NCBI GenBank assembly: GCA_910573755.1
Contig: CAJTBO010000022.1
Location: 1 to 64,000, forward strand
Direction: 5' to 3'
DNA from: Lachnospiraceae bacterium
GTDB taxonomy: Bacteria > Bacillota > Clostridia > Lachnospirales > Lachnospiraceae
DNA length: 64,000 nucleotides
Below the pieces are notes generated by a model, which did not search any database, was not told the origin of the DNA, and saw nothing but the letters and a program-made list of their open reading frames with translations. Each line of letters opens with the position of its first letter. The stretch's first letter is position 1. A program made the translations under genes and the position numbers. This document shows positions 18,305 through 27,467 of this stretch, in pieces.

Positions 18305-21300
18305 TTATTTACGCTGATAAAGTATCCCCGGCAGCTTCACCTGTACCTCTGTCCCGTGTCCCGGAGTGCTCTCATAATGAAGCCCGTATTTTTTCCCGTA
18401 AAGAAGCTGCAGCCTCAGGTGGGTATTGTAAATCCCGATATTGCTGCCTTTGCCGTCCTCGTAAGTCCCGTCCAGGATCAGAGGAACTTTTTCGGGCAAA
18501 ATACCGACCCCGTCATCGGATATGACGAATACGATATCATTCCCTTCCGTCCATGCCATGATCACAATCGTTCCCTCTTTGGATTCCTTCTCAAAGATAC
18601 CATGCTGGATGGAGTTTTCCACAATAGGCTGCAGGACAAGCTTCGGTATCTCGAAATCGAGGATCTCATCCGGCACATCGATCAGAAAAGAAATTTTGTC
18701 TTCATATCTCATATTCTGCAGTTTTACATAAAGTTCCACATGCCACAGTTCTTCCCTGATCGGCGTCGTTATATTTTTCTTGGATAGAGTCAGTTTATAG
18801 AATTTGGAGAGTGTCTGTACGGCAAGGGAAACTTCTTTCTGCTTGCCGCTCTGGGCGAGCCAGTTGATCATATCCAGCATATTGTAGAGAAAATGGGGAT
18901 TGATCTGCGCCTGCAACGCTTTTACTTCGGAAACCTTTAATTTTTCAGCGGTTTCGGTCTGTTCTTCCATCAACTGATTGATGCGCTCCACCATGGCATT
19001 ATAGTTGCGCACGAGCTGTCCGATCTCATCTTTGTCCTGATCCGAGTTATCCTCAAAGGGGACAAGGCTCTTCTGCCGGTTCTGGTTGATCTTTTCCACC
19101 ACAAGGGAAAGGCGTCTGGCAAGGCTGCCGGACAAAAAGAGGGCGGTGGCGCACGCCAGAACAACAAATGCCAGATATAGCTGCGCCGTATTAATCAGCA
19201 CCTGCTGTCCTTCCGAAAAGACGCTGCTGACGGGAATAACGGAGACGAGCCGCCAGTCCGTCCGGTCGATCTCTCGGTAGCCCATATACAGGTCTTCATC
19301 CAGGATCGTTGTGGTGGTAAATTCCTCCGTGCTGCCCACCGCCTCAGGGATCGCTTCATACCGTTTAAAATAGGTGCCGGCGAGAAACGCGTTGGAGGAA
19401 GCAACAAGGGAGTTTCTGCTGTTGATAATGTAATAAACGCTGTTTGTACTGGTCAGATTTCCGTGCAGCATATTTTCCAGATGGTCCTCGGAAAAATAGA
19501 TGGCAATATAACTGCACTCCCCGTTCGGGTTGCCCAGATTGGTAAACTTCTGGATATAGGCAAGGGAACCGAGCGTGTCGATTTCCGTGGGAGTCAGGTA
19601 AAAGGAAGGGCAGAGCAGGGAAATACTGTCCGGCTGACCGGCGAAGATACCGTGCCAGTAACTTCCGGAAATGTCATCCACAGAAGAAATAACACCGGAG
19701 AAGGAGGGAGAGCTGAACTGGAGCTCGCTGCCTGAAGGAATATATATTTTTATTGATGTGATAAACTCATGGTCAATCAGGGAATTGATCATGCTGAAAA
19801 ATTCCAGAGCCTGCGTACTGTTTTGTTTTCCGGAGAGGTAGCCATAGACGTCCGGCGTATAGGTGGCTTCGGAGAGGAACGGATTGGAAGTGATCGTATC
19901 CATAGATAAAGAAAGCTGGCTGATCGTGGCTTCCAGAGTATCCGCGGTCTGGCTCACAAGAGCCTGTTCCGACTCGATTGTGTTGGTGGTGATGATATGG
20001 GAGAGGCGTCCGTACAAAAAGAGAAACACGACCAGCGTAGGGACAAGCACAAGGATCAGATGGGTGATCATGAATTTCAGCGTCTGGCCTGTTTCGCTTT
20101 TGAAAAGCGTACAGATATAGGAGGAGGAGAGAAAAACATGCTCACTGATATCTTTGATGGAGAGCGTCTCATCCTGATAATGGCCGGCTATAAATTCCTT
20201 GATCAGATAGACTGTGGAATGGTTTTCGCTGCGGTTCTGAAGCCGGGAAAAAAAGTCTTCGTTTTTTTTCTTCAGCAGATCCTGCAGTTCATAGATGGAT
20301 TCGCACTCGGAGATATAGCCCCAGAGGCTGTTTTCCGGTTCTTTTCCGGCAGTGTCCGGAAGGTTTAATATTTTGTAAGTTTCCCTTATCGTAGTAAACA
20401 GTTTATAATACAGATCCTTTGCCTGATTGGGCAGAACGTTTGCGGGCGGCATCATGGCATGAAACAATTCTTCCAGAAGGTTTTCCGCCTGTCTTTTATC
20501 CTTTCGGAGAAGCGCCTCTGAGAGACGGCTGTCCGCATGGAGGGTACCCACATCAAAGAAGGTATCGTATGTATCGCGGTGTTTATAGATCCGGAATGTA
20601 TTATCCGGATGGAAGAAGGAATTCTGCAGTTCAATAACGGCGGAATTATAGGAATCGTGAATATGAAGAAACCCCCTTATATTTTTTCCGAAAACAATAT
20701 GATAGCGCAGGGAAAACGAAGAAAGAGCATGGGTCAGCATCTTTCCGAGCGTGTTTTTCTGATTTACGGTATAATCGGAGAATCCCCAGACATGGTAGAA
20801 GTATAAAAGCCCCTGTCTTGTGGAATGTATTTCTTTTAAATGGAGGCTGTCAAGTACCTGGGCGACCACCGGTTCCATAATAGCTGTCAACGTATCCTGA
20901 TTATAGGTATTGTGATGGAACTGGATCAGAAAAGTAAAGAAAGAAGCGGTATCTTCTTTCGGAAAATCAAACTCGGGTTCCTCGGAAAACAGGGCGGAAG
21001 GATCTCCGCCTTTGGGAGCATAGGCAAGTCTGGACGCCAGAGCAGCCTGGGAACGGGCAAGGGAAAGCGCCTGCGAGGAAGCCGCTTTTCTGACAGCCTC
21101 CACAGAAGCTTTTGCCTCAAGGACCGTTTCGGAGAGTTCTTCCAGATCGATGGGCTTTTCCACATAACTTACCGCTTTCAGTTTGATCGCCGCTTTTAAG
21201 TATTCCTTGTCGGAATATCCGCTCATGAAGATGATGGAAAGAGCGGGATTGACAAGCTGCAGTTTTTCCGCCATTTCAATACCGCTCATACGGGGCATGC

Positions 21301-21466
21301 GGACGTCGCTCAATATAATATCGGGCTGGAAAGCCAGTGCGGCCTCATAGCCGTGCAGTCCGTCATCCGCCTGCGCGATAGCGTCAATTCCCAGAGATTT
21401 CCAGTCGATATTGCTCATCAGGCCGTCTCTTGTCAGTTTTTCATCATCCACGATCAGCAGTTTCAT
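18305..21466 (-). CDS. Response regulator-histidine kinase in-frame fusion
   Basis: This 1053-residue chimera of a YesN-type response regulator and a YesM-type sensor kinase is encoded in one uninterrupted frame. Order: receiver domain (acidic pocket DD at 7-8, phosphoacceptor Asp54, Lys near 104), a linker, then only the first helix-turn-helix of an AraC domain, ending at GQTL near residue 462. Next come a membrane segment (MITHLILVLVPTLVVFLFLY), a large extracellular sensor region, a second membrane segment, HAMP, the kinase core with phosphoacceptor His in INPHFLYN, and HATPase boxes (NSIQHG, DDGVGI). The second AraC half is missing, so DNA binding is doubtful. The start follows GGGAGG. 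It is divergent from the rhamnose-type ABC operon. Confidence 0.85.
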   Translation of the reverse strand: MKLLIVDDEKLTRDGLMSNIDWKSLGIDAIAQADDGLHGYEAALAFQPDIILSDVRMPRMSGIEMAEKLQLVNPALSIIFMSGYSDKEYLKAAIKLKAVSYVEKPIDLEELSETVLEAKASVEAVRKAASSQALSLARSQAALASRLAYAPKGGDPSALFSEEPEFDFPKEDTASFFTFLIQFHHNTYNQDTLTAIMEPVVAQVLDSLHLKEIHSTRQGLLYFYHVWGFSDYTVNQKNTLGKMLTHALSSFSLRYHIVFGKNIRGFLHIHDSYNSAVIELQNSFFHPDNTFRIYKHRDTYDTFFDVGTLHADSRLSEALLRKDKRQAENLLEELFHAMMPPANVLPNQAKDLYYKLFTTIRETYKILNLPDTAGKEPENSLWGYISECESIYELQDLLKKKNEDFFSRLQNRSENHSTVYLIKEFIAGHYQDETLSIKDISEHVFLSSSYICTLFKSETGQTLKFMITHLILVLVPTLVVFLFLYGRLSHIITTNTIESEQALVSQTADTLEATISQLSLSMDTITSNPFLSEATYTPDVYGYLSGKQNSTQALEFFSMINSLIDHEFITSIKIYIPSGSELQFSSPSFSGVISSVDDISGSYWHGIFAGQPDSISLLCPSFYLTPTEIDTLGSLAYIQKFTNLGNPNGECSYIAIYFSEDHLENMLHGNLTSTNSVYYIINSRNSLVASSNAFLAGTYFKRYEAIPEAVGSTEEFTTTTILDEDLYMGYREIDRTDWRLVSVIPVSSVFSEGQQVLINTAQLYLAFVVLACATALFLSGSLARRLSLVVEKINQNRQKSLVPFEDNSDQDKDEIGQLVRNYNAMVERINQLMEEQTETAEKLKVSEVKALQAQINPHFLYNMLDMINWLAQSGKQKEVSLAVQTLSKFYKLTLSKKNITTPIREELWHVELYVKLQNMRYEDKISFLIDVPDEILDFEIPKLVLQPIVENSIQHGIFEKESKEGTIVIMAWTEGNDIVFVISDDGVGILPEKVPLILDGTYEDGKGSNIGIYNTHLRLQLLYGKKYGLHYESTPGHGTEVQVKLPGILYQRK

Positions 21467-21553
21467 AGCTACCTCCCATTTGGAATTATTGTAACACGGG
21501 GGGCGGAAAAAGAAAATGATTTTACCCAAAATCAAAAAAAAGTACGATAGCGT

Positions 21554-21582
21554 TTGAAATTTCGGGATGTTATACTTACAAT
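21554..21582 (+). promoter_or_regulatory. Promoter of the rhamnose-type ABC operon
   Basis: TTGAAA (21554-21559) and TACAAT (21577-21582) are spaced by 17 bases. Transcription from here would give a structured leader of about 200 bases before the TTG start at 21788. Confidence 0.6.
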
Positions 21583-21618
21583 AACATAAAACAGTATTAG
21601 TTTGGAAAGTATCTGGAG

Positions 21619-21768
21619 AAATTACTCTGCGGGGTTTTGATACCGGAAGAACAGATACGGAACTATAAACAGTATCTGTTCGAGAGGTATCCAGAGAATT
21701 TACAGACGTGGCTACGGCTGTAAATTACTCTGCGGGGTTTTGATACCGGAAGAACAGATACGGAACTA
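21619..21768 (+). repeat. 47-bp direct repeat in a structured leader
   Basis: The same 47-base unit, beginning AAATTACTCTGCGG, occurs at 21619-21665 and 21722-21768, 103 bases apart. In the first copy AACAGATAC (21650-21658) can pair with GTATCTGTT (21672-21680), and GATACC (21639-21644) with GGTATC (21686-21691). The second copy carries the same pairing arms, so the downstream arms could pair with either copy. A further stem joins 21697-21705 to 21718-21726. The element sits in the untranslated leader of the ABC operon and may be regulatory RNA, or a duplicated regulator-binding site. Confidence 0.75.
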
Positions 21769-21787
21769 AAATAAGGAGGAGAAAAAG

Positions 21788-23308
21788 TTGTCAGAGTATG
21801 TACTTGAACTGAAGGGTATTACGAAGATATTCCCCGGTGTAAAAGCGCTGAACAATGTACAGTTTCAGTTAAAACCGGGCGAAGTCCATGCGCTGATGGG
21901 GGAAAACGGCGCAGGTAAGTCTACTTTTATTAAAGTGATCACCGGCGTGCATAAAGCGGAAGAAGGCGAAATGTACCTGTTTGGTAATAAAGTGGATTTT
22001 AAGGGGCCCAGAGATGCACAGCAGGCGGGTATCGCGGCGGTATACCAGCACCCGACCTCTTACCCGGATCTTACGGTGACGGAAAATATTTTTATGAACC
22101 ATGAGATCAAGAAGAGGGGGATCATCCAGTGGAAACAGATGCATGAGGAGGCTCAGGGGTATCTGGATGAGCTGGATGCGGATTTTAAGGCGACTGCAGA
22201 GATGGGAGCCCTTTCCGTAGCACAGCAGCAGATGGTTGAGATCGCAAAGGCAATTTCCACCCATGCCAAGATCATCATTCTGGATGAGCCCACAGCGGCA
22301 CTGACAGCGAATGAGTCTCAGAAGTTATATAAGATTGTAGATAAATTAAGGGACAGCGGCGTTTCCATTATTTTTATATCCCACAGATTTGAGGATATGT
22401 ACCGTCTTGCAACCAGGGTTACCGTATTTCGGGATTCCCAGTACATAGGTACCTACGATGTAAACGGCATCACAAACGCAGATCTGATCAAGGCGATGGT
22501 AGGACGTGAGATCAATGATCTGTTCCCGAAACCGGATGTAAAGCCCGGGGAGGAGATGCTCCGCATTGAAAACTTTTCCCGTACAGGTTTTTATAAGAAC
22601 GTCAATCTCCATGTCCGTGCAGGTGAGATCGTAGGATTGACCGGACTGGTCGGCGCCGGCCGTACGGAAGTGGTGGAGAGCGTCTGCGGGATTACCCGCC
22701 AGAACGAGGGAAAGGTATATTTAGAGGGAAAGGAAGTTGCGATCAAGAATCCGACAGATGCCATGAAGAATGGTATTATCCTTCTGCCGGAGGACAGACA
22801 GAAAACGGGACTTATCTTAAGCTGGGGCCTGGGCAGAAACGTAACGCTTCCTATAGTAAAGAAACTTTCCAACAACGGTTTTACGAACGACAAGAAAGAA
22901 CGTGAACTTTCCAAGAAATTCCTGGAGGATGTGGACACCAAGGCGGTGACGATCTTTGATCCGGCAAGTTCCTTATCCGGCGGCAACCAGCAGAAGGTTG
23001 TTGTGGCGAAGGCTCTGGCGCAGGACAATATGAAGGTCATCATTATGGACGAGCCCACGAAAGGTGTTGACGTAGGCGCAAAGGCGGAGATCTATGCGAT
23101 CATGGGCGAACTTGCGCAGAAGGGTTTTGCGATCATCATGATCTCTTCCGAGATGCCGGAGATACTGGGTATGTCCGACCGGATCTATGTTATGTGCAAC
23201 GGACGTGTGACCGGAGAATTAAACCGTGAGGAGGCGACACAGGAGGCCATTCTGGAATTCGCGATGGAAAAGGGCGGTAAGAAAAAGAAAGAGGAGGCTG
23301 CGAAATAA
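21788..23308 (+). CDS. Rhamnose-type sugar ABC transporter ATPase
   Basis: This 506-residue ATPase has two fused nucleotide-binding domains of the RbsA/MglA class. The first domain has Walker A GENGAGKST, LSVAQQQ and IILDEPTAAL; the second has the degenerate Walker A GLVGAGRTE, the signature LSGGNQQK and Walker B IIMDEPTKGVD. It starts at TTG with an AAGGAGG site 7 bases upstream. Gene order ATPase, permease, permease, binding protein matches rhizobial-type rhamnose transporters (RhaT-RhaP-RhaQ-RhaS). With rhaBA nearby, L-rhamnose is the likely substrate. The stop overlaps the next ATG as TAATG. Confidence 0.92.
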   Translation: MSEYVLELKGITKIFPGVKALNNVQFQLKPGEVHALMGENGAGKSTFIKVITGVHKAEEGEMYLFGNKVDFKGPRDAQQAGIAAVYQHPTSYPDLTVTENIFMNHEIKKRGIIQWKQMHEEAQGYLDELDADFKATAEMGALSVAQQQMVEIAKAISTHAKIIILDEPTAALTANESQKLYKIVDKLRDSGVSIIFISHRFEDMYRLATRVTVFRDSQYIGTYDVNGITNADLIKAMVGREINDLFPKPDVKPGEEMLRIENFSRTGFYKNVNLHVRAGEIVGLTGLVGAGRTEVVESVCGITRQNEGKVYLEGKEVAIKNPTDAMKNGIILLPEDRQKTGLILSWGLGRNVTLPIVKKLSNNGFTNDKKERELSKKFLEDVDTKAVTIFDPASSLSGGNQQKVVVAKALAQDNMKVIIMDEPTKGVDVGAKAEIYAIMGELAQKGFAIIMISSEMPEILGMSDRIYVMCNGRVTGELNREEATQEAILEFAMEKGGKKKKEEAAK

Positions 23309-24306
23309 TGGAAAAGAAATCTATACTGAAAAAAATCACAGGCTCCCGTGAAGCCAGTCTGGTTATCGTACTCATCCTGCTGTGTGTTGCGGTAACCATC
23401 AAAAGCCCGAATTTCATGTCGGCACAGAATATACTGGAAATTTTAAAGAACAACGCGGTCATCATGATCATGGCGCTCGGCATGCTGTGTGTGCTGCTGA
23501 TCGGCGGTATTGATATCTCCATCACTTCCACACTTGCTTTTGCGGGCATGACCATTGGTATGATGTACAAATACAATAAAATCGAGAGCACATTTGTGGG
23601 TTTTCTGATTGCTACGGCGATGGGGGCTGTATGCGGCCTGCTGATCGGTGTGATCATTGCCTACGGTAAGGTAATGCCTATCATCGCGACCATGGGCTTT
23701 ATGTATATCTACAGAGGATTTGCTTATCTGGTGGCACAGGATCAGTGGGCAGGCGCGGATGCGCTGGGCAGCTTTAAGGATTTTACACTGAGCAACTCCC
23801 TGAGTTTCGGACTGATCAATAATACGATCACGGTGACGATCATCTGCTATATTATTTTCTTCATTGTGCTGAAGTGGACGAAGTTCGGGCGCAGCATTTA
23901 CGCGGTAGGCTCCAATGCGGAGGCGGCGGAGATTTCCGGTATCAATGTTGCGATGATCAAAACCGCGGTTTATACGATTATGGGCACGCTCGCAGGTTTA
24001 TGCGGCGCTCTTGCGACTTCCGTATATGCTTCCGCACAGCCCAACATGCAGACATCCAAAGAGATGGACGTTATCGCAGCCTGCGTCATCGGCGGCGTGA
24101 GCATGAACGGCGGGCGCGGCAGCGTACTTGGCGCACTGCTCGGCGCGTTAGTGTTATCGGTTATCTCCAAAGCACTTCCGCTTGTGGGCATCAATGCAAT
24201 CGCACAAAATACAATCAAGGGCGTTATCATCGTGGCGGTTATCGTACTGAACGTACTGACACAGCGCATGATGGATAAGGCGAACCTTGAAAACAGAGAG
24301 ATGTAA
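23308..24306 (+). CDS. Rhamnose-type ABC transporter permease 1
   Basis: This 332-residue membrane protein of the BPD_transp_2 family has about ten hydrophobic segments and a cytoplasmic ATPase-contact loop around GSNAEAAEISGINV. The conserved GGIDIS stretch lies in the N-terminal third. It is translationally coupled to the ATPase and followed 15 bases later by a second permease, so the channel is expected to be a heterodimer. The substrate is inferred from context as L-rhamnose. Confidence 0.92.
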   Translation: MEKKSILKKITGSREASLVIVLILLCVAVTIKSPNFMSAQNILEILKNNAVIMIMALGMLCVLLIGGIDISITSTLAFAGMTIGMMYKYNKIESTFVGFLIATAMGAVCGLLIGVIIAYGKVMPIIATMGFMYIYRGFAYLVAQDQWAGADALGSFKDFTLSNSLSFGLINNTITVTIICYIIFFIVLKWTKFGRSIYAVGSNAEAAEISGINVAMIKTAVYTIMGTLAGLCGALATSVYASAQPNMQTSKEMDVIAACVIGGVSMNGGRGSVLGALLGALVLSVISKALPLVGINAIAQNTIKGVIIVAVIVLNVLTQRMMDKANLENREM

Positions 24307-24320
24307 GGAGGGGAAACGTT

Positions 24321-25331
24321 ATGGCAGGAAAATCAGGAAGAACAATATCTGCAACTCCCGACAAGTCGCTGAAAAAGGCGCTGCTGAGTTGGGAAGGCAT
24401 GTTACTTGTTCTGTTTATCGCAATCAATATTTTATGCAAATGCATTTCTCCGGTTTACAATATTACGAATGTACTTCGTGAAATGCCAAAGTATTTGACA
24501 GAGATATTTTTACTGTTCCCGATGGCATATATTCTGCTGATGGGAGAGATCGATATTTCCGTAGGTTCCACAGTCTGTCTGGCGGCAACAATAGCTTGCC
24601 TTTCGAGCAACGCAGGCGTTCCGTTTATTGGAGTTTTGCTGATAGGCTTGCTTACCGGGACAGTTTGTGGTATGATAAATGGGTTTTTGGCGACACGTTT
24701 CAGAGAACTGCCGACCATGATCATCACATTGGGGACGCAGATCGTGTTCCGTGGTATTGCGGAGATCGCACTCGGGGACGGCGGTTCCGTTTCTCTGACA
24801 AATGCTGACGGATTCAGGGCGATTGCCGGAAAAGTAGGACCGATTCCGTATATGTTCTTTATCGTGATCATCTGCGCAGTCATCTTTACGGTGATCGCCG
24901 AGAAACGGGTATTCGGACGGAATCTTTACGCGATCGGTTCCAACTCCAAAACGGCGTTTTATTCCGGTATCAAAGTGAACCAGATGTTATTTATCTCCTA
25001 TACGGTGCTGGGACTTCTTGCCGGTGTATCCGCACTGTTTTTGACAAGCGCAACCTACGGCGCCAACACGACAACAGGAAAAGGCTTCGAGATGGATGCC
25101 ATCGCTATGGCGGTATTCGGCGGTATCTCCACAGCCGGCGGTAAGGGAAAACTGATCGGTGGTATTATTTCTGCCTTTACGATCACCTGCCTGCGTGTGG
25201 GCCTCGGACAGATTAATATGAATCCTCAGGTGATCCTGATCATTCTGGGCGCTCTGCTGATCTGCGCAGTACTTCTGCCGAATATTTCACAGAGCATCTC
25301 GGATAAAAAGAAAAAGGCTTCCAGAGCCTGA
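24321..25331 (+). CDS. Rhamnose-type ABC transporter permease 2
   Basis: This 336-residue partner permease is of the same family as the preceding product, with MGEIDISVGSTV in the N-terminal third and GSNSKTAFYSGIKV as the ATPase-contact loop. It has about ten membrane segments and a Lys-rich C-terminus. The start has a strong AAGGAGGGG site. A 189-base spacer with a hairpin separates it from the binding-protein gene, consistent with separate tuning of binding-protein level. Confidence 0.92.
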   Translation: MAGKSGRTISATPDKSLKKALLSWEGMLLVLFIAINILCKCISPVYNITNVLREMPKYLTEIFLLFPMAYILLMGEIDISVGSTVCLAATIACLSSNAGVPFIGVLLIGLLTGTVCGMINGFLATRFRELPTMIITLGTQIVFRGIAEIALGDGGSVSLTNADGFRAIAGKVGPIPYMFFIVIICAVIFTVIAEKRVFGRNLYAIGSNSKTAFYSGIKVNQMLFISYTVLGLLAGVSALFLTSATYGANTTTGKGFEMDAIAMAVFGGISTAGGKGKLIGGIISAFTITCLRVGLGQINMNPQVILIILGALLICAVLLPNISQSISDKKKKASRA

Positions 25332-25451
25332 TGATGCGGTATCTATCTTGAATCGAACCCCGTTTGAGGTACGAAGAATGCGAAGCACTTCCGCAGTCTT
25401 AAACAGGAATACGGTTTAAGGCGCGGAGAATACAAAGCATTTCATATAGTT

Positions 25452-25470
25452 CAAACCGGGTGCCGGTTTG
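25452..25470 (+). promoter_or_regulatory. Intercistronic hairpin before the binding-protein gene
   Basis: CAAACCGG (25452-25459) pairs perfectly with CCGGTTTG (25463-25470) around a 3-base loop, with no T-run. It is more likely an mRNA processing or stabilising element than a terminator. The upstream part of the spacer contains further imperfect repeats of this sequence (near 25365-25375 and 25415-25425). Confidence 0.5.
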
Positions 25471-25520
25471 AGGTTGATATAAAAACTATTAACAAATTTT
25501 TTAAGGGAGGACCTAAAAAA

Positions 25521-26659
25521 ATGAAGAAAAAAGTATTAAGTGCCATTCTCAGTGTAGCAATGGTAGCAACACTTCTGGCTGGCTGTGGCACACAGCAGAA
25601 GAAGCTCCAGTAGCAGCAACAGAAGAAGCTGAAGCACCCGCAGAGGAAGCTCCTGCAGAAGAAGCTCCGGCGGAAGAAGCATCTGCAGAGGAAGCTCCGG
25701 CGGAAGAAGGAGCAGCAGGCGGCGGTACATATGCATTTGTATCCAAATCTGCCGGCAACCCGTTCAATGAGAGACAGGCAACAGGTTTTGAAGAAGCAGT
25801 AAAGGATCTTGGCGGAACAGCTATTATCCAGCATCCGGAATCTGCAACAGCAGACGCACAGATCACAGTTATTCAGTCTCTGATCTCTCAGGGCGTTGAC
25901 AGCATCTGTGTAGCAGCAAACGACGAGAACGCTCTGCAGGCAGCTCTGGAAGAAGCAGCAGCGGCAGGCATCAAGGTTTGTTCCGTTGACTCTACTGTAA
26001 ACGTAGCAAGCCGTCTGACACACGTTAACCAGGCTGGTGTTACAGAGATCGGCCAGTGTCTGATGGATGCGGTTTATGATATCACAGGCGGCGAAGGCCA
26101 GTGGGCTATCCTTTCCGCAACATCTCAGGCTGCAAACCAGAACGCATGGATCGATTCCATGAAAGAGATCCAGGCAGCAGACAGCAAATATGCCAACCTT
26201 GAACTGGTAGAAGTTGCTTACGGCGATGACGAACCTCAGAAATCTACAGACCAGACACAGGCTCTTCTGCAGAACTATCCTGACCTGAAAGTGATCTGCG
26301 CACCTACAACAGTTGGTATCGCAGCAGCAGCTAAGGTATTACAGGATCAGGGCTCTTCCGTTAAGCTGACAGGCCTTGGCCTTCCTTCCGAGATGGCTGA
26401 GTACATCGGTGATGACGATGCTCATTCCTGCCCTTACATGTTCCTGTGGAATCCTATCGATCTTGGACGTCTTGGCGCATACACATCCGCAGCACTGGTA
26501 AGCGGTGAGATCACAGGCGCAGAAGGTGACAAGTTCACAGCTGGCGACATGGGCGACTATGAAATCGTAAAAGCCGGCGACGGCGGCACAGAGATCATTC
26601 TGGGCGCTCCGTTCAAGTTTGATCCTTCCAACATCGAAGAGTGGAAAGAAGTATACTAA
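25521..26659 (+). pseudogene. Frameshifted rhamnose-type ABC substrate-binding lipoprotein
   Basis: The start at 25521 has an AAGGGAGG site and encodes a lipoprotein signal ending in LLAGCG, but this frame stops at TAG 25611. From about 25598 a second frame continues through a Glu/Ala/Pro-repeat linker (EEAP units) into a complete Peripla_BP_4 domain beginning GGTYAFVSKSAGNPF and running to 26659. A single base missing between about 25587 and 25600 explains the break. The repeat-rich linker is prone to slippage, and an assembly or sequencing error is also possible. If real, the cell would secrete no binding protein from this operon. An internal ATG at 26063 could give only a truncated 198-residue piece. 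Confidence 0.85.
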
Positions 26660-26683
26660 ATCGAATCAGAGTGTAAAAATTAC

Positions 26684-26711
26684 GGGGCTGCCGGGAGGCG
26701 GCCCTGTTATT
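26684..26711 (+). terminator. Terminator of the rhamnose-type ABC operon
   Basis: GGGGCTGCC and GGCGGCCCT form a GC-rich stem around a GGGA loop, followed by GTTATTT. It closes the operon before spoIIID. Confidence 0.6.
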
Positions 26712-26830
26712 TATGTACGGATATGAAAAGCGGTCACCGGCATAGAAATGAATAAAGGACAGGGACCGGTGTAATAAAAACCGTCCGCCGGGCATAAGAT
26801 GTAACAAAGCATGGCGGGGGGATTTTTTAT

Positions 26831-27142
26831 ATGACGAAAAACAAATCAAAGACTTGCGGTAAGCCGGAGATCTACGGCAAGTCCGGTGATTTGCTTCATG
26901 AGCGTGTCATTGCTGTGGCAGGCTATATTGTGGAAAATAATGCAACGGTAAGACAGACTGCCAAAGAGTTTGGGATCAGTAAGAGTACAGTGCACAAGGA
27001 TGTCACAGATAGACTGGCGGCAATCAATCCGGCTTTGGCAAAGCAGGTACGGTCGGTACTGGATGTAAACAAATCGGAGCGTCATATCCGCGGCGGTCTG
27101 GCTACAAGGGAGAAATACCTGCACCAGCATGTGGTGGAGTGA
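26831..27142 (+). CDS. spoIIID: Sporulation transcriptional regulator SpoIIID
   Basis: This 103-residue mother-cell regulator switches gene expression between the sigma-E and sigma-K stages of endospore formation. The core is unmistakable: VIAVAGYIVENNATVRQTAKEFG, then the helix-turn-helix segment ISKSTVHKDVTDRL, and RHIRGGLATREKYL at the C-terminus. It is about 20 residues longer than the Bacillus protein because of an N-terminal extension. It stands alone between two terminators. It shows that the host lineage is spore-forming and that this part of the window is core chromosome. Confidence 0.95.
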   Translation: MTKNKSKTCGKPEIYGKSGDLLHERVIAVAGYIVENNATVRQTAKEFGISKSTVHKDVTDRLAAINPALAKQVRSVLDVNKSERHIRGGLATREKYLHQHVVE

Positions 27143-27150
27143 GTTTGGAG

Positions 27151-27267
27151 GAACATAAGGGCGGCGCTTAAAGCTTACTGTCCGTTGTTGAACATAAGGG
27201 TGGTGTGTAAAGCGTACTGACCGTTGTTGAACATGAGGGCGGTGCGTAAAGCGTACTGTCTGTTGTT
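27151..27267 (+). repeat. Three tandem 39-bp repeats
   Basis: Units at 27151-27189, 27190-27228 and 27229-27267 each start GAACATAAGGG or GAACATGAGGG and end TTGTT, with about 4-6 differences between copies. They start 9 bases after the spoIIID stop and end before its terminator, so they lie in the 3' untranslated region. There are no spacers, so it is not a CRISPR. Each unit contains GTAAAGCGTACT or a close variant, a possible protein-binding or RNA motif. Confidence 0.85.
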
Positions 27268-27289
27268 TAGTAAAAGGGAGAGAAGATGA

Positions 27290-27327
27290 AACTATCGGGA
27301 AGGAGAACTTTCCGGTAGTTTTTCTTT
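27290..27327 (+). terminator. Terminator downstream of spoIIID
   Basis: A 12-base stem (27290-27301 with 27309-27320, two G-U pairs) is followed by TTTCTTT. It separates spoIIID and its repeats from the LacI-controlled operon. Confidence 0.7.
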
Positions 27328-27409
27328 ATATCTTGTGGCGAAATGCATAAAAATGAATGGTGAATTATGTTGAAAAGTAACAAAAATACTAATATATTAG
27401 AAAAAGGTG

Positions 27410-27438
27410 TTGACTTTGTTGGAGAAGTTTACTATAGT
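27410..27438 (+). promoter_or_regulatory. Promoter of the LacI-controlled operon
   Basis: TTGACT (27410-27415) and TATAGT (27433-27438) are spaced by 17 bases. Two palindromic LacI-type operators lie downstream, so transcription is probably autorepressed. Confidence 0.65.
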
Positions 27439-27467
27439 AGCAATATGAGTATTTTAGTTACTCTCTA

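Noticed and set aside
18140-18787. 215-codon plus-strand frame
   Set aside because: Most of it is antisense to the kinase domain of the two-component fusion; its 5' part overlaps the oxidoreductase relic in another frame.
25588-25613. Programmed -1 ribosomal frameshift in the binding-protein gene
   Set aside because: No X-XXY-YYZ slippery heptamer or suitable stimulatory structure at the junction; a 1-base deletion is simpler.
25549-25866. Antisense Ala/Ser-repeat protein
   Set aside because: Complement of the EEAP-coding linker of the frameshifted binding protein; repetitive only because that linker is.
27151-27267. CRISPR array
   Set aside because: Units are contiguous with no spacers and no cas genes nearby; it is a plain tandem repeat. 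The same holds for the 19-bp repeats at 43181.
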